Source: Zychaea mexicana
Taxonomy: Eukaryota > Mucoromycota > Mucoromycetes > Mucorales > Lichtheimiaceae
Direction: 5' to 3'
DNA: 64,000 nt
Assembly (NCBI RefSeq): GCF_025766255.1
Contig: NW_026516744.1
Span: forward strand, 1-64,000
Shown here: in pieces, positions 1 through 12,150 of the stretch
Layout: each line of letters opens with the position of its first letter
Numbering within the stretch: the stretch's first letter is position 1
The notes under the pieces: generated by a model
Seen by the model: only the letters and a program-made list of their open reading frames with translations
The model's database searches: none
What the model was told of the DNA's origin: nothing
Made by a program: the position numbers and the translations under genes

Positions 1-231
1 CAAGGACTGTCGATGGCCCTTTTCCTGTGTGCAGCAGCCGGTAATCTGACGTATACCTTGGGCATCTTTTCCAATCCCCATCAGACCCGGCAGACACTGT
101 TGGAGGCTGTGCCGTACATCCTCGGCAGTGCAGGAACCCTGTGCTTTGATTTGACTATTTATATCCAATACCTCATTTACAACAACAATACCCAAGAGAA
201 GAAGCCGGCGGCAGATGGCGTGCAGCCGTGA
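1..231 (+). CDS. PQ-loop repeat membrane protein, C-terminal end (partial)
   Basis: This is the last 76 codons of a gene that begins before the window; the frame is open from base 1 and stops at TGA 229-231. The visible part has two hydrophobic segments. The first carries a PQ-loop-like stretch (Gly-Asn-Leu-Thr-Tyr, then Leu-Gly-Ile), and the second ends in Ile-Tyr-Ile-Gln-Tyr followed by a short polar tail rich in Asn, Lys and Ala. This resembles the C-terminal repeat of fungal Ypq/PQLC2-type vacuolar or lysosomal cationic amino acid transporters, which have seven membrane segments. The family assignment rests only on this terminal fragment. An AATAAA lies about 185 bases after the stop. Confidence 0.7.
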   Translation, partial: QGLSMALFLCAAAGNLTYTLGIFSNPHQTRQTLLEAVPYILGSAGTLCFDLTIYIQYLIYNNNTQEKKPAADGVQP

Positions 232-416
232 AAAGTCCCAGCTTTGTGTTTTTTTCCTTAACGTTTGTAAATTTTGTATATACTTTTTTTTTTTCCAACC
301 ATTTGCCCACACGTCCACTTGTCATTCTCCTTCACTTCATAACTCCACATACACCACTTAGAGAACCCGCCACTTGGTAATTATACCTGTTATCGTCCCA
401 TCCACCCAATCAACTC

Positions 417-422
417 AATAAA
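417..422 (+). terminator. Candidate poly(A) signal AATAAA
   Basis: An exact AATAAA lies about 185 bases downstream of the PQ-loop gene stop, in an AT-rich tract, as expected for the 3' end of that transcript. The septin gene ends from the other side at 832, so the two genes converge on about 600 bases of non-coding sequence. Confidence 0.4.
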
Positions 423-800
423 TCATAGTTTTCAAATTATAAATAGTAATAATAATAGTAATGTAATTATAGTAGTTATAGATTAATCGTTAGTTGGCGG
501 CCCCGGGGGTTATTGTTGTAAGATTCCCTTTATGTGATCTGGAAAGTGTAGAGTGACAAAGAGGAAAAAATTTAGAGTGGAATAAGAAAATAACTTTACT
601 GGAGACATTGGAGGCGTTGTGAAGAAGTGTGTTTCTCTTGATGAGGTATGTACACCAGCTACTATGATGATTCCTGCACGCAACGACATGCATGATTAGA
701 ACAAAAGAGAGATAAAGAGGTCGTTATGGATAATGTGAGGCATGGCATGGTGGGGGTGATATTAAGTGAGAGGGGTAGACAGTTTGCTGCTTTTGTTTGT

Positions 801-826
801 TCTTCGTTCGTTCGTTCGTTCGTCCG
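801..826. repeat. Tetranucleotide microsatellite (TTCG)n
   Basis: About five tandem copies of ttcg lie immediately downstream of the septin stop codon, in its presumed 3' UTR. The tract is a simple repeat with no coding role. Confidence 0.7.
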
Positions 827-831
827 TCGTC

Positions 832-2852
832 CTACCTTCTCAGCGTACCACGGCCTTGCTGATGGTACAATTGCTCAAGATCACTTTCAAGTGCCTTGAT
901 CTGTGCGTGCTGGGATTCCAAATCCTTATTCAGACGATCACGCTCTTGGATAAGCTATTTGACATTAACAGTGCTGTTTTAGTTTCTCTCTCTCCCTCTC
1001 TTTGCTGACACACATACACAGAGCGCATCTTACCTGCTGTTCCCACTGGCGGAAGCGATTCTCCTCTGACTTGACTTGCTCGGTAAACACCTTGCGCAAC
1101 GAATCTTCCTTTTCTCGATGCTTGGGGTTCTCATACTTTTTGATCCTATCCCCAAAAACCAACAACCCCCATCAGCCCACTTCTTTTTCCCACTTTGTAA
1201 TCAGAATGGAGGGAGGGAGAAACTTTACTTTGGCTCGCCAAACTTGCGTGTGGCCATCTGCTGTTGACGATAGTTCTCATAGTGGATCTCTTCCGTGGAC
1301 GAAATCAGATCCAGCATGTGGGAACGAACAAGCAGGTTGCGCAGCTTTTTGAAATCACAGTGCTGCTCATTTTCGACTTGGGCACATCCCCAAGAGTATT
1401 GGCGACCGAGTACTTGGCGGTTATCGGGCGTGCGGACGGTCTGGGTCGAGCCAATGATGGAGAACGGCATGGCTGACATGATGTCCATGTTGCGCTTCGT
1501 CACATCCTCGTCGTCGCTCTCAATGGGGCACGAGTAGACGCGGATGTTTTGGGCTTCAATCACTTCGAGAATCTACGGAAAGAAACCGGTTTCCCTTTTT
1601 TAATCTTCCTCCTCCTCTCCACCCTTTGCCTCCTTCCGAAGCTATCCGGTGTTTCCCTGCTTCCTCTCTCTCTCTCTCCGGACAAAGGAGGAGATCGTAG
1701 ACTTACTCGTTGCTTGAATTGAGCCAGATCCTTGGGTGTCAGCGTATCTGCCTTGGCAATGACAGGAATCAAATTGACACGTGAGCCGAGGCGTTTCATG
1801 ATTTCAATATCCAAAGGCTTCAAACTAGCAGCAGCACACGCAATGATCAGAACTTTTTTTCCATCTCCATTGCTTGTATGCCCTCCCCTTTTTATCATTT
1901 TTGCTCTTGAAGAGATTGACTTACCCATGGCCATTGGGTCGGATAAAGTACAGACATACATGAACACGCATATCAGTCATGCCTCGACGACTAGGCTGTT
2001 GTTCCTGGCGCATGTAATTCTCGTGTTGATCGTCGATAAACTCAATCACCGGCAACCAGCTGTCGTAATTGTTGACATAGTCACCAAAGCCAGGTGTGTC
2101 AATGACGCTCAGCTTCACATTGAACATTTGTTCCTCGAGCTCTAATATCATCATCATCATCATCGGTAAAAGGGGAGGGGGGGTAATCAATGATATATTT
2201 GTCAGTATTTCCTTATTCTACACGAAAAACGCATCTTTCCCTTTTCCTTTGTCGAAAAAGTGTAGTAGTGAATAAAGCTTATATCTGTCATAATTCTGGG
2301 ACTTTACCAGCTTTGGTGATTTCAATCTCGACAGTTCTGTCGAGTTGCTTCTCATGACGTTTGGCGGGATTCTTGTACTCCTTGATGGACGTGGTGAAAA
2401 GTGTGTTGACAAAGGTGGTTTTACCAACACCAGATTCACCTAGTGGGTATGTGGGAGCAAGTTTCGAGGAAAGGAGGAGGGGATCAATCAACTACACATT
2501 GTTGTCAAGCATTTCTAAAAAGCCATCTCTTTTAATCTCTCTCTCTCTCTCTCTCATTTTTATTTTTCTCTCTTGCTCGCGCGCTCCTCTCCAAGGAGTG
2601 TCTCTCTCTCTCTCTCTCTGTGTTTCTTCTATAGTCATTGCTTCCTCCCCTCCCCTCACCCGCCCGGTCAAACTACCTCTCCTTTCCCTTTTCTTTCCCG
2701 AGATGAACCACCAAGAATGAATAATAGTAAAAAAAACACTTACCACACACCATCACTGTAAAGTTGCAACCGCGGTTCGTGACAATTTTATGCCTCTGGT
2801 TCGGCAAATGCGCGACGCCGATACCAGAGGAAGAAACGGTAACTGGAGCCAT
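832..2852 (-). CDS. CDC12: Septin, Cdc12/AspC type
   Basis: Septin GTPase that assembles into hetero-oligomeric filaments at septa, hyphal tips and the cortex. Seven exons (2852-2744, 2439-2308, 2141-1925, 1824-1707, 1572-1229, 1145-1034, 954-832) join in frame to 384 residues. The P-loop GESGVGKTT is at residues 37-45, the G3 motif DTPG at 95-98 and the G4 motif AKAD at 176-179. The septin unique element follows the G domain (region around WGCAQVEN), and the C-terminus is a coiled coil rich in Glu, Gln and Arg. The short N-terminus with PNQRHKI before the P-loop and the FRQWEQ segment before the coiled coil fit the Cdc12/AspC group better than the others. The start is the first ATG after a probable 5'-UTR intron. 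The first coding intron (2440-2743) is full of CT repeats. The family is certain; the subgroup is less so. Confidence 0.92.
2536..2625. repeat. CT-repeat tracts inside septin intron 1
   Basis: Two runs of (ct)n separated by about 40 bases lie in the first coding intron of the septin gene. Read on the coding strand they are GA-rich. They make this intron one of the longest in the gene. They look like simple repeats and no other function can be read from them. Confidence 0.6.
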
Positions 2853-3158
2853 GGATGACGGAGTCGATTAAAAGATTGTTGGAGAGCAAGTTGTAGCGAG
2901 CTAAAGGGAAAAGCAAAGTTAAAAAAGAGAAGAAAAAAAGAGAGGAAAGGGAACAAAAAGAAAGGGAGCCCCACACCCAGACAGGTCCTCTCTCTATTCT
3001 CATCTTCTTCACCTAGCACACACACACACACACACACAAAATAAATCTCATTTTGCTTTGTGTGACCTTGACAACTTGCCCAATATGGCTCCCGGCTCTT
3101 TATTAAGCTAGAACCCACAGCAATTTCCCCGGTGTTGCAACTTCCCGCTTCTCTTTAA

Positions 3159-5098
3159 ATGGTTCGCCGGAGAACGTGCCAGGCAATCATTGCGACATGG
3201 CTCACGCTAACTCTGGTGTCTACATTCTATTACACTTACCACATTCGGTACCTTGATATTGGCCCTATCTCTTCTTATACATGTACTGGCACATCTGCCC
3301 GGACACGGCAATGTGTCGTCGAAAACTTTTGTATAGACCATAAAGGTAATTTGGATTAACTGCTTTCTTTTTTTCTTTTTCTCGAATCAAATCTCGGTCA
3401 AAAAAGTGTATTTTTTTTTTCTCAGTGAGACTTGTTGACTCCTTTTATATATAACGAGAAATAAAATACAATAAATAGGCGGGTTTGTCGTTGCGGATAC
3501 ATATGAACAAAAGAAACAGTTCCTCAATGATCTCAACATCAACGTGATCAGTGCAGATCAAGAAGGTGATGCCTACTATCGACCACAAGTCAAGTGGCGA
3601 CACGCCAACGCAGGTGTGCCTGTTCGAAACGATACATTATTTGTCTATGGCTTGTATTCGCCCGAACATTTTGCCCATATGCTCTTCAATGGCTTAATGC
3701 CTCTTTACAAGTAACTATTTTGCTGCAAAAGAAAAAAAATGGGAAAGCTAATATTAAAAAAAATCTTAAAACGTATAGCACAATGAAGAAACATGGTGCG
3801 TCAAGAGACAGCTGGATGTATCGTGCAATGACTTCGGCCTCCTACCCATTTATGGGACAGCCATTATTCACAGCCGATTTCTTCAGCGACGGCAGAGACA
3901 TTGTCACTGATACCCACAGCTTGACGAGCGATCAACAACTTGTATTGAAACGTGGCGAAACTGTATGCTTTTCAAAAGCCGTGATCGGCGCAGGCGTAGC
4001 ATGCTCGCTTTCCTATTATTGCGAACAGCCAATCGACTCTGACATTTATGCGTCGTTCCGAGACGAAGCCGTTGATTACTATGTCACGCAAGGACGATGG
4101 CAGCAGCACAATGAACACAGCTTATTGCACGACGCTAACCGAGACGACCAAGCATGTGTGGAATCGATGCAGGTCCACGCACCACCCAATACCATGAACA
4201 ACACCAGAGTGATTGCCATTCTCAACCGCAGCAAAAACCGCAGGATCACCAATGAGCAAGAGATTGTGGATGCCCTGAAATCTAAATACATTATCAAATT
4301 GCTCAGTTTCGATAAAGGCTGCTCGTTGGCATCTTCAGCGTACTTGCTGCATGATGTGGATGTCCTGATTTCACCGCACGGGTCACAGGAAGGTGCAGCT
4401 ATCTTCATGAAGGATAATTCGGTCGTGCTGAGCGTCGATTCGCGCGGATACTCGGAGGATTGGTTTGCCTATCCATTCACTGCCATGGGCCGACGGTTCT
4501 ATAATTTCGAGGTAAGGGTCTCTCTATCCCTGTATAGCCTAGATCAAACTTGAAACATTCATACGTTCATCTAAGAACAATAACCTTTTTACAACCCCCC
4601 CCTTATTTCCACCTCTCTCCTCTCCCTTCGCGTTTCCCCCTTTATTAGTGCCAAGCCATGAATTGCGTGGATACAGATGTTGCATTGGCCAAGCGCAAAT
4701 TCGAAGAGGTGGGCGTATATCTTCCGTCGCTGGATGCAGTGCAGGAGTGCGCTTCTTGGTCAAACAATCGATCCCCGGATGCATGCATCAAGGAGTATCT
4801 TGGCGACACTGTGGATTCGGAAAAGGCTTCAAAAGCGTCGCTCCACTATCTCAAAGACGCACCACGACGCGCAGATATGAGTCGTCTGGTGCCATTTATC
4901 ACCAATGTCATGCGAGAATTCGATGATTTCCGGGACATGTCCTACCGCCAGATTTGTGATATGGAGAAATGCTGTGGATATAACTGTGGCTATGCGCTTG
5001 GTACGAATGTCTATGGCACGGACCGTGGAGGACAGATGAAAGCATGGCCGCAAGACCCGATCACTAGCGAGAGAAAGAACAGCTGGGTCGTACATTAA
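3159..5098 (+). CDS. Glycosyltransferase family 61 protein
   Basis: Predicted type II Golgi/ER glycosyltransferase of family 61 (DUF563), a family that includes EOGT and plant xylosyl- and arabinosyltransferases. Four exons (3159-3345, 3479-3710, 3779-4511, 4649-5098) join in frame to 533 residues. A short basic start is followed by one membrane segment at about residues 8-27 and then a lumenal domain. The family's core is visible: a region with YSPEHFAHM around the start of the GT domain, and a late block with DVLISPHGSQEGAAIFM, which corresponds to the conserved acceptor/nucleotide-sugar site that usually reads HGAGLTN. The Cys-rich tail (CCGYNCGY) suggests disulphides. The protein probably works in protein O-glycosylation or wall glycan synthesis; the sugar cannot be named from sequence. 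The septin gene is divergent and about 300 bases upstream, so the two share a promoter region. Confidence 0.8.
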
Positions 5099-5325
5099 AG
5101 AAGAATGACCAACGATCACCAAAACTCAAATGTATTAGTAGAAAGCAAAGTAGAGAATGTATAAACACTTTAATAATTGTAGTTTACGTAATAATCATAT
5201 GTACAGAAAGAATCAAACCGGTGGTTATATTTTTTTACATGCAGAATGGGTCATATCAAAAGGTGAAAGAAAGGGGCTTTTAGTTGGTGTTGCTGTGTGA
5301 GTCAGTATTGAGAGAAATAGGGTCT

Positions 5326-5574
5326 TTAGTTCCATGAACTGGCAACAAGGTCTTTCTGAACAAAGTCGTCTGTGGGTTGCGTGGACATGCCAAACGTGGA
5401 CCGTGGCCGCTTCGCAGGGATGTCTGTGGGGAAAGCGGTTCTTGTGGAGCAGGTGGTCATGATGGCCGAGCCAAGTTCTTCCCGAGGCTCGCTCATGGTT
5501 GATGATTGGCGTTGGCCCGAGTGCTTGACATGCACACGCAGTTGGTTGAAGAAGGCTGAAAGCATGGTGGACAA
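5326..5574 (-). CDS. Small hypothetical protein (82 aa)
   Basis: Single-exon open frame of 82 codons starting at 5574. It has no recognised domain, no membrane segment and no signal peptide, and is rich in Ser, Thr and Arg. A real gene is suggested by a clean TATAAATA about 145 bases upstream on the same strand and by its position between the GT61 3' end and the Nug1-like 3' end, where it would otherwise leave a 740-base gap. A competing frame of similar length on the plus strand has no such promoter. It could still be a chance frame. Confidence 0.4.
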   Translation of the reverse strand: MSTMLSAFFNQLRVHVKHSGQRQSSTMSEPREELGSAIMTTCSTRTAFPTDIPAKRPRSTFGMSTQPTDDFVQKDLVASSWN

Positions 5575-5719
5575 GATATTTCGGATTTTATGCAGTAGTA
5601 GAAATAGTAGTAGTGATAGTAGTAGTAGTAATTGATGCTGTTATGCTTGTTGTTTGATTGATATGTAAAACAAAAAAAAGAGTACAGAAAAAAGAATAAA
5701 AAACTCTGGAGATGCTGAT

Positions 5720-5727
5720 TATTTATA
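5720..5727 (-). promoter_or_regulatory. TATA box of the 82-aa gene
   Basis: TATAAATA read on the minus strand lies about 145 bases before the ATG at 5574. A purine-rich tract (pyrimidine-rich on the minus strand) lies just upstream at about 5735-5760, as is common in fungal promoters. Confidence 0.45.
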
Positions 5728-5837
5728 CGGGGAGAGGAGGAGGAGGGGGGAGGGGGGGAGGTGATAGTTGATATTAGAGAGGGTCGGATAACTTTAAGGA
5801 AATCGGTGCGACACGCAAAAACCCGCGCACCAATGAA

Positions 5838-8360
5838 TTACAAATCTTCATCTTCATCGTCAGGGAGTAGTTGCACGTCGTTTGTCATCATTGCCATTGG
5901 CTCGTCTTCTTCCTTGGCCATGGCAAACCCGTAGTCGCCTTCGTTGCTCTCACCATCACCACCCTGCGTCTGCTTGCGCAGCTTCTTTTGCATCTGCTTA
6001 CGTTCCTTGGCAAGCATCTGGTTGCGCTGAAGACTGTTCATCAGCTCTTCTTCCATGGCCGTAAACACCCGCTGCGGCTGGCCAGATCCCGCGCCTTTCT
6101 TTTTCATGCGCATGCGCTCGAGCTGCACTGTCAATCCGGATGAATTCACTGCTTCGCCAGAGTCATCCATCATCATGCTGCCAGTCCTACATCATCAACA
6201 CAACAAGTAAATAGATGAGCAAATGGGGTCCAACAAAAAAAAAAAGACATGTTTCTCCTTTTGCTCTCGCGTTCTTGTGTGTGTGAGGAGGGGGGAGAGG
6301 TAGAGAGACTTACTCTGACGGGGTAGTAGTAGTAGCAGCAGTGTCGTCATGGGCATCCATCATGTCCAAATCGGTCGTTTGCTGATACAAGATATTAAAT
6401 TTAGTTTCCGTGCCATTTCTCTTTCCACCCAAATCCGGCTAAACTCTTAAAGTCAAAAAATCAGCTCACCATTACTACCGCATTACCACCAAAATCGGCA
6501 GAGCCTCGCAATCCGCTCAACACTGACTGGTCAGCGGCTTGCAGCTGGTCAATGTTAATTTCTTGTCCCCACGAAGAGACAATGGCACTGCCCAGATCGT
6601 GCGATGGCTTGTTTGCTGGCGGAAGGGTATAAAAGGGGATCTTGCCGCCATTCCAGTCTTGCAGAACCGCTCGCGCCACTAGATGGATATCGGATACACC
6701 ACCCTAAAATCAAACAAACATGTCACGTTAGCATTACAATGAATAGTAGGTAGGTTGATTGGCAATAGAGAAATCACCCCACACGCTTCCAAGTGTATGC
6801 TCTCTCACCTTTTTCAGCTTTCCACGCTGCTGTGCGAGTAATACCAGAAATTCATGTGCGTTGTTAAAGTATCCAACGTCATACATCATCATCAGCTGCT
6901 CGGTAGGGATCTTTGATACAATTACTTCCACTAGAAGATGCGTGGCGTGAGATATCTCTGCCTTTCCTTTTCTCTCTCTCCCCCCCCCACCCTCAATTTC
7001 TTACCTGGTGTTACTGGATCCTCTAATAACTCAACCTTGATACAGTTCCGCAAAACAATCTCGGCATCGCTCTTGCCATCTTGTCCTTGGGTTGCAAATA
7101 CGATACCAGGGCAATCGAGAAGTTTAATGTTCTTATCGAGCGTAATCTGTTGTGCAACCTTTGTAAAACCAGGCGTCGACCCCACGCCGCACACCTTGGC
7201 CCGTGCTAACGAGTTGATCACAGACGATTTGCCCACGTTTGGATAGCCAATGATACCGACATTGATTGACGTCTTGATCTGTGCACTTCGACAATAGTTC
7301 TTCAACAGAGCCATCAACGCATCCGCACCCAAACACTCGGAGCCGCTCAACAAATGCTCGGCTGCCTCGTCAGCTGAGACATTTACGCGCCCCAAGTTCC
7401 GTCGTTGGCTTTGGGTCGATGATTTAAAAGCGATGGCCGGGTATTCGTTGCGTAGATACTTTAACCACTGTTCAACGTTTTCCTTGGGCACCAAATCTAC
7501 ATTGTAAATATATCAAGTCAACAACAGCGCCTTAACCGTAATAACATACTGCTCTTGACCATTCCCAACCACCGATACGGAGAGAGAGAGTAAACTTACC
7601 AATCTTGTTCAGCACCAGGATAATCTTCTTATTTGTACCACTTTCCATAATCATGCGCTCCACATGGCGTGTTCGAGTACCAAGAGGATCGCGTGCATCC
7701 AGAATTTCCAATACCACATCCGCATGCTCGAGCACCTTTTTAAATTCACGGAAATAGGCCTTTTTCGAGTTATCCTTTTCACCCGTCAATGCGGCATCCT
7801 TTAGCATTTTGCCCTCATCAGCCAACTGACTTTCATGTTGATCGTCAAATGCTTGTCCTCGTTGCTGAGCGTTCTGAACCATATCTAATAATGACGCGCT
7901 TTGTCCGAACTTTCTGTTTTTGTTCTGTAGTTGTTGACGTGCTTGTGATTGTCGTTCTTTCGCTGCGGCAGCCTATATAGAATACATCCACATTATATCA
8001 TGTACATTAGCCTCTTTCTCCCTACTAACATATCACACACGGGTCTATCCGGGTACCTTTTTCCGGCGTTCTTCTTCTTTGTTGGCCTGTTTCTTTTTGA
8101 AATGATCCAGATTTGGGATACCGGGATCTTTCTTTATTCCTATCGAATCAAGAGCAATAGAAAACGAGATCAGTCAGTTTGGAAAAACAGTATAAGATCG
8201 ATTAATGACAGACAGGCAAAGAGAGTCGACTTACGGCCAGTCTGGCGTTTAACATCACGAGCATTTTTCTTTCCTAAAACATTAAAAATTGGGATCCATG
8301 TCTTAATATAATGTCCAAAACAAAGAGCAAGATCAATTCATGCGTACCTATGGCTCCCAT
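5838..8360 (-). CDS. Nucleostemin/Nug1-type circularly permuted GTPase
   Basis: Nucleolar GTPase of the Nug1/Grn1/GNL3 group, needed for pre-60S ribosome maturation and export. Nine exons (8360-8348, 8273-8235, 8139-8057, 7972-7600, 7496-7005, 6930-6809, 6703-6470, 6381-6314, 6186-5838) join in frame to 590 residues. The GTPase motifs occur in permuted order: G4 NKID at about 167-170, then the P-loop GYPNVGKSS at 253-261, then G3 DCPG at about 297-300. The family motif KDPGIPN precedes the domain, and a basic region plus an acidic tail (EDEDL) follow it. The first coding exon is only 13 nt. The basic N-terminus before KDPGIPN is much shorter than usual for the family, so an upstream exon may have been missed. 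The start lies 139 bases from the stop of the F-box gene transcribed in the same direction. Confidence 0.88.
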
Positions 8361-8499
8361 TGTTAATGATAACTTTTGTTATATGCAACAGAGCAAAAAA
8401 AAAAAGTTTTTTGCTTTAATTTTATTTTTCCAAGTTTGCGGAGTTACAGAGTTTTATTGTGGCAATTTTCTAAAGTCATGTGGAAGCAACGCCTCAGGA

Positions 8500-10907
8500 T
8501 TAGACTTCCAGGAAACCACCGCGATTTCCAAGTATGGTGCGCACATTTTCCCAAAAGACTTTATCGTAAAGGACAGACTCTTGCTTCTGCTTCCTGCTAC
8601 GATAGTAATAAGGCATTGACCACTTCTTGCGGGCACGTAGAACTTTGAGTGATGGGGTCTTTTCCACCAATCGAACCACGACATCAGCGGGGACATACAT
8701 TTCCAAAAACGTTAGCTTGGCTAACTGGTCCTTTCCATCGTGTCCCGTAAAATGATTGAGGATTCCCAAACTCGTGTATTGGACAGGACAAGCAATCTTG
8801 ATGTGTTGGATATGGGGACACCGAGTGGCGATCGTTTTCAACATGGTGTCTGTTGCGGTAACGTAGTTGTAGTAACGGCAAATGTGTTCATCGTCGAAAT
8901 ACTTGATGCAACTATTGATATCGATCACAATCACTTCCAAAGCAGGGCAGTAGCCAAAGAGCGTGTCCAGATTTTCTTGCGCGCAAGAGGTTGCTCCTCT
9001 GAATCCTTCGTAGGTGGGCTTGCTGTTTTCAGTGGAGATACGTAGTTCTCGTAGGGAGGGTGCGTATCCGAGGCATCTTAATGCTTGCGTGTTGACAAAG
9101 TATCCATCAAAATAAAGGTACAAGAGCTCTAATGTTGCACGATTCATACTAAAGATTGACATTATGCCGTAACCGGCGTCGTGGAAATCGTTCTCGTTCC
9201 CCTCGCTATAGCTGATCCAGTGACCTGAAACCACGTATCGACGCAATCTTTTAGTGTCCCAAGATATCTGCTTCTTGGTTGCTGCTTCTGCTTCTATCCT
9301 TTCTGCATCTGATGTAGTTAACAAATTGGAAAGCATCATTTGTTAGTAGTGTTTTTGAGAGTGAAAGCAGTAGGTTGATTCTGCGTCATATGTGGTCACT
9401 AGGTTTAATCATGTTACCGTTTCTCTCGTTGTTGCTACTGCTACTGCTTTTAAAGTCGTTGTTAGCGTAGCTTTCCGCAAACGTTTCTTCCACATCCTTA
9501 TCAATTTGGCGCTGATGATCCAAGATAGTCGGTGGCATTTCTGCATAGGGTGCTACTACCAATGTTTCGAGAAGAGGACAATGATCGAGCGCATGCTGAA
9601 AGCAAATGCCGTGACGGACACTGTCTTCAGGGTCCAGAAACAAATGCTTCAGGCTGGGACACCGACCGAGAATAGCAGCTAGCCAAAATGTAGTGGAACC
9701 ATGGAATCCTTGCTTAGATAGCTTCAGGTACGTAAGCCGGGGAAACGCGTATTCTTTCAAATGAACGGAAATTTGTGGAAAAGTAACGAGTCTGTAAAAT
9801 TTAAGCGTGTCGTCTTCAATGTCGCATCGATATTCTGTGATCCTCGAAAACGAAACCCGCATTAGGTCTGAACAGCAAGTTAACAAGGGGACGAGTGTTT
9901 TACAGGCTGGAATCAGGCAATCCCGAAACTCTACAGCTTTTATTCTTGATCCGATCGTTCGTAAGTCTTGTGCCAACAGGTTAACGGGTTTGTTGCGAGG
10001 AGTGTTTCTTAGATCCAGTTTTGAAAGACCTTGCAAAAAGCAGAGACCACGCCAAAAAAAAAAAAAAACAAGAAAAAAGTTGTTTTTTTAAAATAAGAAT
10101 CATAAGAGTGCCTTTTCTCTATTATAGCAACAACATCGTCTTCTAAACACACTTACATAGCTCTTGTATTGAAGGACAACTGTCCGAGTCCGTCAAAAAT
10201 GTCAACAGTTCACAAAGTACGTCAATATGCATTGGCCCCTCCAAGTGAAGAACGCGTATTTGGTGACGGCACATTAAGGGAATCAGTGGAGACGCGTGTA
10301 TGACTTCTGGACAGGAAGGTATATAGGTCGGCACTTTTTCCCAAAATGGGAGCCACGCGACCACAAACTCGGCCCACGCTTGACATGCCTGTGCACACCG
10401 TAACATGTCCATGAATTCCAAATCCTGGAATATCAGCACAAGAAGCTCGTAGGGCAGCAACTGCTGGAAACGGTGATTATAGTATACCAGGGCGGATCGT
10501 GTCTCTCGTCTCTTATTTTCCAAGTCTGTGTGCTGAGGGTTGTTGGGTGATACGTGCTGTAATCCTTCTTCATACACTTTTAACGCGGCTCGGATATTGC
10601 CTTGCGCTCTGTGGACTTTTGCAGATGCAAGATAGCCCTTGACTGATGTCGGGTCCTTGACAATGAGGCGTTGAGCCACCCGTTGCTCTATCTTTTGTTT
10701 GGCAGCTTGGCTGAGCTGGAGCAGTAGTATGTCTGGAATAAGCGCATCAGAAGCTGTCACAACCGCTTCTTGAGCCCATCGAAGAAAAGGTTGTGTTGGC
10801 GAGGCTGTGGTGGTGGTGGTTACGGTTTCTATGATCGTATCATCTTGGCGGTGTCGCCGGCGACGAAAAGGTTTAGTGAATATCTTTGTGTTGACCCTAT
10901 TATACAT
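8500..10907 (-). CDS. F-box protein with TPR and leucine-rich repeats
   Basis: Probable substrate adaptor of an SCF ubiquitin ligase. Three exons (10907-10157, 10029-9418, 9308-8500) join in frame to 723 residues. After a Thr-rich basic start, residues about 85-135 look like one or two TPR-like helices (KVHRAQGNIRAALKVYEEGL). The F-box spans about 149-195 (LPYELLVLIFQDL onward). The rest is a series of leucine-rich repeats with Cys-Pro-Ser-Leu-type phrases (CPSLKHLFL, CPLLETLVV, CPHIQHIKI). TPR-like plus F-box plus LRR is a familiar arrangement in large mucoralean F-box families. The target is unknown. A low-complexity Ser/Asn stretch lies at the exon 2/3 junction. The start follows a CT-rich leader and is plausible, but no TATA box fixes it. 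Confidence 0.8.
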
Positions 10908-12150
10908 GGAGGAGGTAGAAAGGAAAGAAAAATAAGTGATTGGGTGTCAAACGATTTGTGTAAAACTCTACTTATGCTAGAATCTGTTGGGAAATCCCAT
11001 GACTAGGGTGCGCCGTCGTCGGTGTGTATGTATGTCATTTGATCCATGCACTGTGTATCACCTCAAAAGCGAAATTAATGTTCTTCTTGATGTATTCTCG
11101 AACGTGAAGACTGCAAGGCATAGTTAACACCGCTATAAAATATGTTGTATGATAGATCAACCTTATTTTCATTACATACAACAAGCTTACATGATGATTT
11201 TGCGAGAATTACATGATTCGCTTATAGTAGCTGATAAACTGTGTACAATATAGAAAGCCATCATCAGCTATTTCTGCATAATCAAAGGCCATTTGCCGTG
11301 CTCCTGCTTGGTGGAAGAATTATATTACGACTCTTTTGCAAGCAGCAACATGAAGCTCTTTCAATGCAAAAGTTCTCTTCATCAGCTAAGGTTATACGTT
11401 GCCAAGGAAGAAAGCTTGAATTATCATGCTATATGTGCGTTTCTCTGGTAACCAGTAACAATAGTGATATGGCATACCAAGGGAACGTTGCAGACATCAC
11501 GGAACATCTGGCTTTATAGTGCAAAAGAATCAAGTCGCCTCATAATTTCAGTCCCCAACGCTATTATAATCGAGCGGCATACTGAAATAGAACCAGCGCC
11601 GTTTTGACGCAAACTAGCGTACACAATGGCAAAGCAGTTGTCGGTGGAAATAGGTGTCACCAATGCATTGATCCATGTGTAACTAAGAAATTGCTCCCAA
11701 CCATTTATCTTAGTAGCGGTGACGCTAGCCATAGCCAATTGAGTATGTTATGTCTAAGCGACCACAAATCTGAAAATGTAAATGTTCTATCTCGGTGCTC
11801 ACAGGGGCGATGCAAAGACAAAAGGCTACATCATATTCATTTCGGTACTGTCCAGTAACAACGATGAAAACAATTGTAATGATCTGGTCACAGCAATTAC
11901 TACCACCTTATACATAACGCCACTGTTTAGTTTGTTTGTTGCAAGACAATGACCATCAATTGGATAGGGTCTATCAAAACATGGATCGACAGCAGTTGTA
12001 CTAATTGCTCGAGGTAAAAGGTTTATGTATGTGCCTTTTAAAAGTCAGCTACGATTTTCTTGTTATTTCTAGCGCCAGCGCCCAGTGAGACGAAAAAAAA
12101 AAGACGCTTTTTGCAAACCCCACCCACCAACACACACATTAATTAAAAAA
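10908..12150. other. Intergenic, AT-rich, no gene seen
   Basis: About 1.2 kb lie between the divergent F-box and Pab2-type genes. Open frames here are short, Lys/Ser-rich and without recognisable domains or splice-consistent partners. A T/C-rich stretch and a run of A before 12151 are probably the promoter and leader of the poly(A)-binding protein gene. Confidence 0.5.
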
